A DNA stretch of 64,000 nt from Viridibacterium silvisoli (GCF_036017035.1 NZ_JAYXHS010000001.1:124001-188000); one strand, 5' to 3'. Positions 32,148 through 41,733 are shown, counted from the first letter of the stretch. Numbers and translations are program-made. Notes: generated by a model not told the origin, from the letters alone.

Positions 32148-34592
32148 TTAATCCTCAAAGCTTGCCACCGCTCGTTTGCTCGATTCGTAAAGCGCAGCCC
32201 AGTCCTGTCGCCTCTGAGCCCCGGCAGGGAGCCACAGTTCGCCATGCATTTCCAACGGCTGCGCCAACTTCGCTAGAAGAGACTTCATCGAGAAATGCTT
32301 CGGCGTCGTGCCCACATCTTCGCGCCACCAGTCGACTTCAACCCAACGCCACTTCAATCCGTCCGCGTCGAACTGATCCAGTATCGCCAGGCCTTTCAGA
32401 TCTTTCGCACCGTGCAGTTGCCGCGTCTCGCAGTCGAGCACCCGGCCCTTCCAGTCCATGTCTTCAAAGTCCGCATGCTCACGGGGCAGCCGCGTGGTAA
32501 AGAACAGGTATCTGGAGTCCTGCGACCAGATCATCGCTGCGCCCAGCCCTTCCAGGCAAACACCGTCGCTGGTGATTGCACACGCCTGGTAGCGCGACTC
32601 TTGCCCACGCTCATAACTGTCGTTGTATTCGTCGCGGGCGCCGAAGCAGTGCACCCAGCGTTTGCCATCCGGCGACGGATACACATAGGCAAATGCCGCG
32701 TTGGGAAACGGCGGCTTTTTGACTCGCACGCACTTCGTCAAGGGTCCGTCGATCGACCCTTTTGTCATGTCCACGCGAAACCGCAGGCTCTCCATCAATA
32801 GCCAGTCGTCTTCGACCGCGAACGTTTCTCCTTCATCATTCGGGCTTGGTGCACGACCGATCTTCTCGAAAGGTCCGAATCCATAGCGGGGCGGCACACA
32901 CCCCACTGGCGCTTGCACCTGCAATTGCCCGCACTCGAAGCTGTTGAGCTGCAAGCCCGCTACGCGATACGTCGTATCCAGCCGCCGACCACTCTCCGTA
33001 TCAAGTACGAAGAAAGTGTCCGTCGCGCCCGCTGCATACGGCTGCAAAACAAGAAACCGTCCGCAGTCCGACCACAGGTGAAACAACTGCACATCTTCCG
33101 CCACCGCTTTTCCCGCGCGCACTCTATAGCGCGTCAAGCGATCGTCTGGTCGGGACGGCAAGGCTTCGAAAACTGCGGGTGAGCCATTCGCGCCGCGCCG
33201 CGTCTCCACCACGCCCAGCGCCTCTGGCTGGCCGAGCTCATCCCAGCGCAAACGCAAACGCCAGGAGGTTTCATTGCCCGTCAGCGCCACCACCTCGACA
33301 CGCCCATGCTCGTCAGCACCGCGTACCCATTCGTTCGGGTAGGAACCGTAGGTGAATGAATCGGGGCTGCGCAGCGCCCGCCAGGCATTCGGATAGCCGC
33401 CCCCCCGAGGCGCCCCGACACTGAACAAAATCCACAGCCCTTCGCTGTCAATCTCATTCACACGACTCAAGCTGGCGCACTCCAGCGCACGATCACTTTG
33501 CCATGCCGGTGTTACCCATATCGCATCCGCATCCTCGCGCCAGAGCCAGTGCGAACCGCCCGCGTCTTGTGCTACTGCCGGGATCAGCAGTCTGTCTCCT
33601 GCCTTGCTCCAGACGATCTCGTCCGGCAATGCCGTACGCAGCGACAGCTCGCGTCCGTCAAGCTTGATGCGGTAAAACGGTTGCGCCACATAGCTCGCCG
33701 AATCTGCCATGTCGCGCAATTGCGCTTCATCGAAGATCGCCTCCAGCTCCAGGCGGTGACGCCCGGCTTCGTCGCACAGCTCGATTTTCTCCCGCGCCAC
33801 TTCCACATCAGGATGCAGCCAGAGGCCGTGCGCGCGTTTCCATTGCACCGCCTTGGGTGACTGCAGCCGCCCGCGCAACTTTGGATGCTCCGGCCCGCGT
33901 TCGCCGCACAGCAACCTGGCGTCATCGCAATCGGTCCACTGCCGGCTCCTGCCTGTTTCGAAATCCATCAGCGTGATGTCGCATGCGGAGTCCACACCCG
34001 TGCACGCCACATAGCGCCCGTGCTCACCAATGTACAAGGAGCCATTGCCCAGCACCACGCCATTGTCAAAGCGGTGAGCATAGGTCGCGGGCCCGCCCAT
34101 GCCGATTTCGCCGACTATCTCTGACCGATAGCGCAAGCCGCTGGGATGGACATCCCAATGTGCTTGCTCGGTCGAGGGAGCGCGATCGTAAATTGTCTCC
34201 ACTGTTGCCGTATCCTCTGCTTCGCGCCTTGCGGCCTTGTCGATTGCCGCACGTACCTTCGCCACTCCGCACACGATCGCCACTGCCGATTGCACTGCGT
34301 ACAAGACCAGCACGAGCACTGCCACTGCGGCGATCACAGCTAGCGTCGCAAAAACGCCCGACGTGTGCTCGAAGCCCCAGCCTGCTGCACTCCACGTCAC
34401 CGCCAGTGGCGCCACAGTCATCGCCACGCTCAACAAGGGCAAGCCGTGCTTGCTCTTGCTCCAGCGCAGCCAAAGTCCCTCCACTACCCAGCACGCGAGC
34501 GACGCACCCCAGAACAGCAATGCCCAGTGCGGGCTCTGCTGCGCCACATAGACCGCCAGACCTGTAGCAATGAGAAACTGTAGAAGCTTCAC
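32148..34592 (-). CDS. Large membrane protein (814 aa), distal gene of the T6SS island
   Basis: The N-terminal 115 residues form about four membrane helices (LLQFLIATGLAVYVAQQ, ALLFWGASLACWVVEGLW, LPLLSVAMTVAPLAVTW, FATLAVIAAVAVLVLVL). The remaining 700 residues look soluble and beta-rich with many Trp, Asp and Gly, including repeated stretches such as GNGSLYIGEHGRYVACTG, YVYPSPDGKRWVHCFGA and MIWSQDSRYLFFTTRLP, which suggest beta-propeller blades. I do not recognise the family. It is the last leftward gene of the vgrG block, 72 bases after the broken gene. A second immunity, resistance or effector-associated role is an inference from place. Confidence 0.6.
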   Translation of the reverse strand: MKLLQFLIATGLAVYVAQQSPHWALLFWGASLACWVVEGLWLRWSKSKHGLPLLSVAMTVAPLAVTWSAAGWGFEHTSGVFATLAVIAAVAVLVLVLYAVQSAVAIVCGVAKVRAAIDKAARREAEDTATVETIYDRAPSTEQAHWDVHPSGLRYRSEIVGEIGMGGPATYAHRFDNGVVLGNGSLYIGEHGRYVACTGVDSACDITLMDFETGRSRQWTDCDDARLLCGERGPEHPKLRGRLQSPKAVQWKRAHGLWLHPDVEVAREKIELCDEAGRHRLELEAIFDEAQLRDMADSASYVAQPFYRIKLDGRELSLRTALPDEIVWSKAGDRLLIPAVAQDAGGSHWLWREDADAIWVTPAWQSDRALECASLSRVNEIDSEGLWILFSVGAPRGGGYPNAWRALRSPDSFTYGSYPNEWVRGADEHGRVEVVALTGNETSWRLRLRWDELGQPEALGVVETRRGANGSPAVFEALPSRPDDRLTRYRVRAGKAVAEDVQLFHLWSDCGRFLVLQPYAAGATDTFFVLDTESGRRLDTTYRVAGLQLNSFECGQLQVQAPVGCVPPRYGFGPFEKIGRAPSPNDEGETFAVEDDWLLMESLRFRVDMTKGSIDGPLTKCVRVKKPPFPNAAFAYVYPSPDGKRWVHCFGARDEYNDSYERGQESRYQACAITSDGVCLEGLGAAMIWSQDSRYLFFTTRLPREHADFEDMDWKGRVLDCETRQLHGAKDLKGLAILDQFDADGLKWRWVEVDWWREDVGTTPKHFSMKSLLAKLAQPLEMHGELWLPAGAQRRQDWAALYESSKRAVASFED

Positions 34593-34664
34593 GTCAAGAA
34601 CCTTTCAACGCTGCTCGTCCTCATCTTGAGGCCAGACTTCACGATGGATATCCAATCAAGACGA

Positions 34665-35426
34665 TCATTGGAGACCGTAGCTGTAGACATTCGCGTCCCT
34701 GCTTTCATACCAGCTGCCCTTTGACCACATGACACGATCATTTCTGGAATCCAGCCCGAGCAAGCCGAGGTAGCCATTCATGGCCAGCCGCTTCCACGAC
34801 TTCCCGCCATCGACCGAGTAGAAGACGCCATTGCCGGAGATGGAAGCTTTGTTGCGACCCCAGGGGTAGAGCAGGCGCGGCACTTCATGTTCGCTGCTCG
34901 TATTAACGACAATGGCATTCTTTCCGACGATGAAGTCACGTAAACCGACCCAAGAGGTCAGCACGCCAAACGAGCCTGGTAGCGTGCTCCTTTCCTGCCA
35001 GGCGAGCTTGTCCTGCTCCAGAAGCACCAGCTTCAGCTCCGTGTCATCGCCCTTGTTCGCCGCTGCCACGGCGAACACTTCTCCCTTGGCACTGACACTT
35101 ACAGAGTCGATCGCCATACCATATGCGCGCTGGACTTTGCCCACCTGCCAACGGCCTTGCACGAGGCTGAGCGGCGCAAAACTCGTGACGTTTACGCTGC
35201 GCGACAGCGAGTCGCTTTCGGGCAATCCGTACTGGAAGGTTTGCGATGCCTATAGCGCAGCTTTCTGCTTGTCGAACCGGACCACGTGCCGCTTCACCGT
35301 GCCGGTGGCGTCGCTGTGTTCGCCCCATGCCATCTCTCCAGCGACCTGTTTTCTCGCTTCCTCGATACCGATCAGCATGGGTTTCGCTGCCAACGCATGC
35401 GTGACGTTACAGCGCCGGTTTTTCAC
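34665..35426 (-). pseudogene. BNR/Asp-box protein gene broken by an in-frame TAG
   Basis: A GTG at 35426 with GAGGT 8 bases before it opens a frame of 58 codons that ends in TAG at 35252-35250. The same frame then continues for 195 more codons without a stop. The downstream part has protein-like composition and an Asp-box, YSVDGGKSWKRL, followed by LLGLDSRNDRVMWSKGSWYE. So one gene of about 253 codons has been interrupted by a nonsense change. Sequence error or readthrough are alternatives. The second part could be translated alone from a TTG at 35225, but no good ribosome site supports that. Similar Asp-box proteins occur as T6SS immunity proteins. Confidence 0.65.
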
Positions 35427-35437
35427 AGCAAGCTACC

Positions 35438-36343
35438 TCAATCCACCAGTTCGCCCAGCTTGTAAGGTTTGTCCGGGAACAGCGGCATCTTCTTCGGCAC
35501 CTTGGGAGCCGGCCAGCCGTTCTGGGTGGCCCAAGCCTTGATGTCGGGGATGATGCCGGGCGCATCGCCATTGGGGCATTCGTGCAAGCACACCCAGTTC
35601 GTGCCGTGACGGCCGATTACTGGCTTGGGTGGCACATCGAAACGGCCCCAGCCGATGACGGGGCGGATGAAAGTCTCTCGCTGAAGCGGATACTTGCCTC
35701 GTTTGTTTGGTTTCTTGCTGTAGTCCTCGCCCCATATGTACGAAGTCACATCGATGTAAGGGTAGTCTGCGTTCATGAGGTAGTAGGCCCATTCGCGGCA
35801 GCCGAAGTTGCCTGTCACGGTGTTTCCGACGAAGCCCTTCGAATAGCGCTCCTTATCGTCGCCGGTACAGATCGCCGGAACGTAGAACGAGTCATCGGCA
35901 GTACGGCCGGTGAACCATGGCCCAACTCGGAACTGCTGATCGTTCGGACCATTGCCCGGAGCCAAGACGATGTTACGGATGCGGTTGATGCGCCCGAAAA
36001 GTTTGTGTGGCCAATCATACAGGGACGTAACTTCGGCTTCCGCGTTGAAAGTCATTAGCAGCGTGGCGACCTTGTTGTCAGATTCGTAATACTCGTTTGG
36101 AATTTCGAAGATCTTCACGTTTGGCATGATTGCTTCTATGTCCGCGGCCACAGATGGATCTGCCTTGCTCAGCGTTTCTTGGCTGAGTTCTTTGCGATGT
36201 TTGAAGCGTATGGGGCGCTCGATCTTCATGACATACCGAAACTCCCATTTGCGTTCGATCCAGACACGCGAACCATCCTCTTGCGCTTGTGCAGGGAACG
36301 CTAGGCCCAACCACAGAGCGCTGCATATCAACAGAAGTCTCAT
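35438..36343 (-). CDS. Exported protein, candidate immunity protein of the M15 effector
   Basis: The 301-residue protein has a signal peptide (MRLLLICSALWLGLAFPAQA) and would be periplasmic. Its ATG overlaps the effector stop by 4 bases (ATGA), the arrangement expected for an effector-immunity pair, and the periplasm is where a peptidoglycan-cleaving toxin would have to be neutralised. The sequence (WIERKWEFRYVMKIERPIRF, GPWFTGRTADDSFYVPAICT, WVCLHECPNGDAPG) does not match a family I know. An accessory periplasmic toxin remains possible. The gene is followed after 11 bases by the broken Asp-box gene. Confidence 0.6.
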   Translation of the reverse strand: MRLLLICSALWLGLAFPAQAQEDGSRVWIERKWEFRYVMKIERPIRFKHRKELSQETLSKADPSVAADIEAIMPNVKIFEIPNEYYESDNKVATLLMTFNAEAEVTSLYDWPHKLFGRINRIRNIVLAPGNGPNDQQFRVGPWFTGRTADDSFYVPAICTGDDKERYSKGFVGNTVTGNFGCREWAYYLMNADYPYIDVTSYIWGEDYSKKPNKRGKYPLQRETFIRPVIGWGRFDVPPKPVIGRHGTNWVCLHECPNGDAPGIIPDIKAWATQNGWPAPKVPKKMPLFPDKPYKLGELVD

Positions 36344-37767
36344 GGCAGTGGCAGTCCTTCGTCGCGCACAGTCAGGTGCAAATGATCGGCATGCAGTGTT
36401 TCGTTGCTGTCATGCTGAACGTTAGGTGTGGGATTAATCTTGTCTTTGGTATTTACATCCATAAACCACGGATCAAACACTGAGCGCACACAGTCGCATT
36501 TCATCAGGCGAGTACGAAAAGACTTGACCGAAGCAGGTTCGTTCTTGTCACGCTCCTCGCCCCATTTGGTGTTCGCGTCTTTGACCTTCTGGGAGCTACT
36601 CGCTGCTGCCTTATCTGCGGCTTCAATTTCCCCTGGCAGCGCTGCCTCCCGCAACGGGTCAATCTTGCCGAGAGAGGTTTTCCTGGCTTTCTCTAGCGCT
36701 TTCTGTTCGTCTAGCAGCTTTTGTAGATTGGCTTTAGCCTGCTTCTCTGCTGCCTCCGCCTTGAGTTTCTCATCAAACAGCCTCTTCTCTTCTTCACTGA
36801 CATTTGATGTGTCAGGCGATGTGCCCTTTCCGTACTGCTCGGCTCTCAGCTCCTTACGATTCAATCGAGTTTTGTCCAGGTAGTTCACATCCAAACCCAG
36901 CCCGACGCGATGAAGGATGGAGCCAATCATCGGCCGCCAACCCGAGCTGATCGTTACTTCGCTGACATTCGCTTCCAACGCTGTTTCGATCACCGCCACC
37001 CAAGCTTGTGGATGTACGCGCGGCAAACCGTCGGCATAGAGATCGAAATTGTTGATGTTGTTGGAACAATTGTCCGAGCCAACAAACTTGAGGGTTACGG
37101 ACTGAGCGGCTTTGTCCGCTTTCTGAAGCGTGATTTTGAGATCACCGGAATGAGGGGAGGTTTGGGAATAGAGCTTCAGTACTGCCGTACGAATTTCTAC
37201 GGACACAGAGGCTGGAATTCTATCCGTCGCCTCGTCCACGAAGTACCTGTGCGAGATCTTGAGCCAGATGTCGCCAGTCAAAGTGCCGGCATAGTGATGT
37301 ACCTTGCTAATGCTTCCAGTCGCGGAGGCCTTTGTTTCTTTTGTTTCCTTGAAAACGAGATCGGCCGTATCAGAGTGCTTTCCCGCCTTCTCCTTGATCT
37401 GGATTTCGGCTGCGGCGTCACCAACGGTAAATGCGTAAACAGGCGCTTTTCGAAAGTCCGGATGAGCGTCGCTACCAAGATAGAACTCAATCTTCGCCCC
37501 CTTTTCTGCGTATATCGAAAAGCCAGCTTTGTCACCGCAAGACAGATACAAAGCTCCTTTTCTGAAGGCGGTATCCACTTTGCCGTTGATGGCATATGCG
37601 TAAGGCAGTAATAGTGTCTTCTTTGATGTGATGTCAAAGTGATAGGTCACCTTGTGCTTCACGACGCAGGGAACGTCTACGCAAGAACCAGGCGTGGTAT
37701 TGGTCGTTGCCGTAGCGTCAGGCTTCTTGGCTTTTGCTTTGGCGGGAGGCGTCAGAGTTTCAGCCAT
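36340..37767 (-). CDS. Putative T6SS effector with peptidase M15-type domain
   Basis: The 475-residue protein follows vgrG by three bases. Its N-terminal 250 residues are beta-rich and unrecognised and may dock to VgrG. From about residue 270 it carries an M15-type zinc peptidase motif, SSGWRPMIGSILHRVGLGLD with His286 and Asp293, completed near the C-terminus by HADHLHLTV (His462/His464). Between the halves lies a charged coiled-coil insert of about 100 residues (EEKRLFDEKLKAEAAEKQAK onward). M15 enzymes cut peptidoglycan peptides, so lysis of rival cells is the likely role. No signal peptide is present, consistent with injection by the T6SS. Confidence 0.72.
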   Translation of the reverse strand: MAETLTPPAKAKAKKPDATATTNTTPGSCVDVPCVVKHKVTYHFDITSKKTLLLPYAYAINGKVDTAFRKGALYLSCGDKAGFSIYAEKGAKIEFYLGSDAHPDFRKAPVYAFTVGDAAAEIQIKEKAGKHSDTADLVFKETKETKASATGSISKVHHYAGTLTGDIWLKISHRYFVDEATDRIPASVSVEIRTAVLKLYSQTSPHSGDLKITLQKADKAAQSVTLKFVGSDNCSNNINNFDLYADGLPRVHPQAWVAVIETALEANVSEVTISSGWRPMIGSILHRVGLGLDVNYLDKTRLNRKELRAEQYGKGTSPDTSNVSEEEKRLFDEKLKAEAAEKQAKANLQKLLDEQKALEKARKTSLGKIDPLREAALPGEIEAADKAAASSSQKVKDANTKWGEERDKNEPASVKSFRTRLMKCDCVRSVFDPWFMDVNTKDKINPTPNVQHDSNETLHADHLHLTVRDEGLPLP

Positions 37768-37770
37768 TTG

Positions 37771-40644
37771 TCAGCACTCCTGTTCGGTTGCGTTGGCGGC
37801 GGCACTGGCAACAGCGTCCTTGCTCAACCAGGAGAGTTTCAGCCCCTGTGGGTCAAGCGTCTTTACCCGCTGCGTCTTGCCATCTTTATCGGTCACGCCC
37901 TCAACTACATCTCCCTCCGCAGTCTCAATGCGATAGGGCTGACCAGCAATCGGTTCGCCGCTTGCCTTGTCCACCGCACGAAACTGTTCATCGTAGGGCG
38001 ATTTCTCCAGAAGCTGTGCCTTGGTGACTCCCATGACGCCAGACGGCAGCCCGGCCAGACTCGCCGCCGCACTCGCCCCACCCGCCATCGCATGACTCCC
38101 GCCCTTCACCATGAAATTCCCCGGACAGGCGAAGGTGATGTTGCCGCCTTCGAGCGTGATGGAGGATTGCCCTGCCTGCAGGACGATCTTCTTGTTGGCG
38201 AGGACGCTGATGCTGTCGTTTGAGCTGGTGACAGTGACGGTCTTGTCGGCGAGGATTTCCACGGGGCCGTCGTGCGCCTGGATGCTGACCGGGCCATTGG
38301 CGGCGATGGCGTTGATGCCACCTGTATGCGTGTAAAGGCTCGCAGCGTCGCCTGCGACGAAGCTGGCCGTGTGTTGTGCAGTGAGCTGAGCGTCGGCCTG
38401 CGCGGTGGCGGTGAGGTGCTCGCTGGCGAATAGGGTGGTACTGGCCGGGCTGGCGAGGGCGATGCTGCTCGGGCCTTCTACGAGGATGGCTGCTGCGGCG
38501 AAGCTGGGGACTTCGCGATCGGTTGTGCCGGTGCCATCTGGCGGCGCGTCTTTCTGGTGGATGGTACTTCTGAATTTGTCGATCTGGCCCGCTTGCGTCA
38601 GCGGGTCGGCTTCCGATTGACTGGCGGCGTCGGAGAGGCGCGAGGCTGTATCGAAAGCGGCTTTGAGCTGGCCTGCGGCTTCGGTGCTATCGAGCTGCGT
38701 GGAGGCACCGTTCTGTCTGGCTGTTGTCGACAGCAGGATGCCTTGTGCGGCGCGCACGACGCTCCAGCCATCGGTGCGCAGTTCTGCGCCTGTGCCGCGC
38801 CATGCGCCGCGTGTGGAACTCGTTGGGCCTTGATGGATCAGGTAGCCGAGATTGAGCTGGCTGGCGGTGTGGCTGGTGGCGAGTCGCGTGCGTAGCTGGC
38901 CGGTGGCGTCGTCGATGAGCCATTGGCTCCAGCCGCTGCCGTCCAGCGTCGGCGCGTGCATGCCCGCAATGACGCCGGGATGGTTGGCGCTGCTGCCCTC
39001 GCCCGCGGGCCAGGGCGGGTTGTCGTCGCCGTTGTACATCTGGTGGGTGACGATGGGGCGGTCGATATCGCCCTCGATGAATTCGACGATGACCTCGCTG
39101 CCGACGCGGGGCGTGAAGTTGCTGCCCCAGTTGGGGCCCGCGAAGGATTCGGCAACACGCACCCAGGTGCCATTCGTGTCCTTACCCGTTGCGCGCTCGG
39201 TGTCGTGATTCAAACCGCCTGAGAGTGGACTGGCACCACGTTGCCATGGGAACTGGATGCGGATGCGGCCATCGCGATCGCTATGTGTGCCGAGGCCCGC
39301 CGCGTCGTTTTCCGTTCCGACAACGATGGCGCTCTGGAAGCCGGGAACAACAGGCTTGTTAAGTGGTTGCGGCACGACAGGCAGCCCGGCATTCGCACAG
39401 ACTGCATGGTTGCGATAGGTGCCGTTCTCTGCGCTGCCCGCACCCAGCAGACCTGCAATGCCTTTGGCATTGCCTTCAAGATTGTTGGCGGCGTCGTGCG
39501 TGATGCCCAGTACGGTGAAGCGATTGCGCGCAGCGTCCGGTTGGCTGAGGTCGATCAGCCCGAAGCCACGCATCAGCGTGAATTGCTGGCCGGGCGCAAG
39601 CTGGCGCACCGAGCCTTCGCCGACATGCGTCTGCATGGCGAGCTCGACGTACTGACCTTGCAGGCATGCAGCGCGTTCGGCTTGCGCGGCATCGGCATGG
39701 CGGTAGGCGCCGCTGCCGTCGTAGTCTTCCAGCACGGGCACGTCGCCCAGGCCCCCGATGGCTTCGCCCGTACTGCTGAACTCTCCAGCGGGAGCGATGA
39801 GCTGCCGATAGTCCCAGCTAGCGCGCGCCACCGCGTTCGTGGTCACGGCCTGACGCGTGCGCCAGTGCTCGAAGCAGTCGCTGCCTTCGGTGCTGCTGTT
39901 GCGGTGATGGCGGATCACGGCTTGCGGGCATTCCGGCAGTGCATGCGTTGTGTCGAAGATGACGAGCTTGTGGCGGGTGTGCTTCTGTTCGGCATTGCTG
40001 GCGGGTGAATCGATGGCCGCCACACCCGGCGCGTCCTGCTCATGCTCGAAGTGGAAAGACAGGCCTTCACTGGCAAACAATCGCACGACGAAGTCATGAT
40101 CCGTTTCGCGATACTGACCACACAGGCTGCGCACCGGCAGCTCCTCGTTCAGGCGGAATTCGTAGTCGAGTTCGGGATAGGCCGCAAAGACTTCTTCCAC
40201 GATCTGCTGCGCCGTCTTGTCCTGGAAGATGCGGCTGTTGTGCACCTGGCGCAGGCACGCAAACCAGGGTTCGACAGTCAGCCGGTAGCGCGCCAGACCG
40301 CCGTCGGCACCGAGCTGCGCGGCCTGCAATACGATGCCGTGCCAGCTGCGATGCGAGCGACCATCCGCCAGCAAGAGTCGCAAAGAGACCTGCTCGCCCA
40401 GCAGTTGCTTGAGCTCGAGATGCGCGGAGCTTGAGAGACAGTCGATTTCAAAGCGATAGCAGCTGGAGATCGCCTCAGTGCCGTGGAAACGCTCAACGAC
40501 CAGCGCCGCATCCGGCAAGGCCGTGACGATGGATAACAGACGGGCCTGCTGGGTAAGTGCTTTGAGAAAGCTGTCCCGGCTGGGAAGGGACAGACCAAGG
40601 CCAGCGAGATCGAAACTGGCGTTTGAAGCGGACAGGCCGGACAC
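37771..40644 (-). CDS. vgrG: Type VI secretion tip protein VgrG
   Basis: The 957-residue protein has the gp27-like N-terminal region (about 30-450, with SCYRFEIDCLSSSAHLELKQ), the gp5-like OB region (GRIRIQFPWQRGASPLSGGL, WVRVAESFAGPNWGSNFTPR, GSEVIVEFIEGDIDRPIVTH) and a DUF2345 needle region (ISVLANKKIVLQAGQSSITL). A short C-terminal extension of about 60 residues (YRIETAEGDVVEGVTDKDGK) probably carries the effector. No other T6SS structural genes (tss, hcp) are in the window, so this is an orphan vgrG island served by machinery elsewhere. Confidence 0.93.
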   Translation of the reverse strand: MSGLSASNASFDLAGLGLSLPSRDSFLKALTQQARLLSIVTALPDAALVVERFHGTEAISSCYRFEIDCLSSSAHLELKQLLGEQVSLRLLLADGRSHRSWHGIVLQAAQLGADGGLARYRLTVEPWFACLRQVHNSRIFQDKTAQQIVEEVFAAYPELDYEFRLNEELPVRSLCGQYRETDHDFVVRLFASEGLSFHFEHEQDAPGVAAIDSPASNAEQKHTRHKLVIFDTTHALPECPQAVIRHHRNSSTEGSDCFEHWRTRQAVTTNAVARASWDYRQLIAPAGEFSSTGEAIGGLGDVPVLEDYDGSGAYRHADAAQAERAACLQGQYVELAMQTHVGEGSVRQLAPGQQFTLMRGFGLIDLSQPDAARNRFTVLGITHDAANNLEGNAKGIAGLLGAGSAENGTYRNHAVCANAGLPVVPQPLNKPVVPGFQSAIVVGTENDAAGLGTHSDRDGRIRIQFPWQRGASPLSGGLNHDTERATGKDTNGTWVRVAESFAGPNWGSNFTPRVGSEVIVEFIEGDIDRPIVTHQMYNGDDNPPWPAGEGSSANHPGVIAGMHAPTLDGSGWSQWLIDDATGQLRTRLATSHTASQLNLGYLIHQGPTSSTRGAWRGTGAELRTDGWSVVRAAQGILLSTTARQNGASTQLDSTEAAGQLKAAFDTASRLSDAASQSEADPLTQAGQIDKFRSTIHQKDAPPDGTGTTDREVPSFAAAAILVEGPSSIALASPASTTLFASEHLTATAQADAQLTAQHTASFVAGDAASLYTHTGGINAIAANGPVSIQAHDGPVEILADKTVTVTSSNDSISVLANKKIVLQAGQSSITLEGGNITFACPGNFMVKGGSHAMAGGASAAASLAGLPSGVMGVTKAQLLEKSPYDEQFRAVDKASGEPIAGQPYRIETAEGDVVEGVTDKDGKTQRVKTLDPQGLKLSWLSKDAVASAAANATEQEC

Positions 40645-40900
40645 GTGGAAGCCTCATTGATTCGCTGCGGAAGATCGCGAATTCTAGTGGCATATATGTA
40701 GCGCCTGCCCGGTACTGACGGGCGGTTTGTTCGGCACAACCAGTGGTCGCACCATGCGCATCAAAACAATAAATACGCGATTGAAATGGCAAATACGGCG
40801 ACATTGGCACAGCTGTTTCAACCGTACTGCCGATGACCTCCTGCAGCACCGCCACCGAGATAACGTTTCACTTCGCCTGACATGAAGACCGGTCGCCTGA

Positions 40901-41410
40901 TCACGATTTCCCGGTAACGACGATCTGCCCTCTCATGCCTGCCTGGTAGTGCCCGGCAATGAGACATGCAAAGTCGAAATCGCCGGCACGGTTGAAGGTC
41001 CAGATCAGTTCCTTCGTCGCACCGGGACCCACGTGTGCCATGTAGGCCGCGCTGTGCGTCATGTCAGGAAACTTCGCCATCATTGCCGCATGCTGATCCA
41101 GCACTGCCTTCGTCCCGATGACGAGTTCGTGCAGCATGCTGCCTTCATTCCTGACAACGAATCGCACCGTCTCGCCCTGCTTCAGGTTCAGCTTGTCGGG
41201 CGAAAAGCGCATCGTGTCCAGCATCCTGATCTCGACAGTCCGGCTCACTGCCTTCGGACTGCCGGCTATCCCCCAGGCAGTCTGCTCGGGCTTCGCAGCC
41301 TTCGCGGCGGCGTGCGCGCTCTCCTCATGCGCGAAGCCCACACTCATCACACAAACCATCGCCGTTGCGATGGCGAGGCGCGTAACAAAGGCACGATTGC
41401 TTGTTTTCAA
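40901..41410 (-). CDS. Exported cupredoxin-like copper protein
   Basis: The 169-residue protein has a signal peptide (RLAIATAMVCVMSVGFAHEE) and a plastocyanin-type domain. The type-1 copper ligands are in place: His94 (MLHELVIG), Cys149 (FACLIAG), His154 and Met159 (GHYQAGM). It would bind copper in the periplasm, for storage, electron transfer or transfer to efflux. It lies 29 bases downstream of copZ on the same strand and so should be induced by copper from the CueR site at 41683. Confidence 0.85.
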   Translation of the reverse strand: MKTSNRAFVTRLAIATAMVCVMSVGFAHEESAHAAAKAAKPEQTAWGIAGSPKAVSRTVEIRMLDTMRFSPDKLNLKQGETVRFVVRNEGSMLHELVIGTKAVLDQHAAMMAKFPDMTHSAAYMAHVGPGATKELIWTFNRAGDFDFACLIAGHYQAGMRGQIVVTGKS

Positions 41411-41439
41411 GCGAAAGCTCTCCTGAATACTGTCGTCTG

Positions 41440-41643
41440 TCAGCTCGCGGGGTAGCCCGCTTCAGCCAGGCAGTGCGTGATCTCTTCACGCTCCACCGTC
41501 GTCTCTACCCGCACCGTCTTGTCCGCGAGCGAGACCGTCACGATTGCATCGAAATCCTGCGCCTTGATGGCGTTGGTGACTGCGCTGACGCAATGCCCGC
41601 AGCTCATGTCGGGCACGTTCAGTTCAAATATCTGTCCACTCAT
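41440..41643 (-). CDS. copZ: Copper chaperone, HMA domain (CopZ-like)
   Basis: The 67-residue protein is a single heavy-metal-associated domain with the CXXC pair Cys15/Cys18 in PDMSCGHCVSAV and the usual ferredoxin-like alternation of strands and helices. It carries Cu(I) in the cytoplasm to the CopA pump encoded divergently. It is the first gene of the leftward copper unit and its start lies 40 bases from the CueR-type operator. Confidence 0.9.
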   Translation of the reverse strand: MSGQIFELNVPDMSCGHCVSAVTNAIKAQDFDAIVTVSLADKTVRVETTVEREEITHCLAEAGYPAS

Positions 41644-41682
41644 GACTAACTCCAGAGGTGTGAGTACGCACTCATCGTGCAG

Positions 41683-41704
41683 CCTCCCCCCATAGGAAGG
41701 TCAA
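41683..41704 (-). promoter_or_regulatory. CueR-type promoter/operator of copZ
   Basis: Read leftward, TTGACC (plus 41699-41704) is followed by a dyad CCTTCC-N6-GGGAGG, the typical copper MerR-family operator lying in an overlong spacer. A weak -10 follows at about 19 bases. The cueR gene is encoded close by at 44255. Confidence 0.72.
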
Positions 41705-41733
41705 CACACAGAAATTTTCTGGCGATTCGCTTT

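Noticed and set aside
37771..40644. Possibility that the block is a full T6SS cluster or a prophage tail module
   Set aside because: No sheath, baseplate, ClpV, Hcp, capsid or integrase genes are present; only vgrG with cargo genes is seen.
40645..40900. Search for a gene or terminator between vgrG and the cupredoxin gene
   Set aside because: Only short frames without ribosome sites and no convincing hairpin were found.
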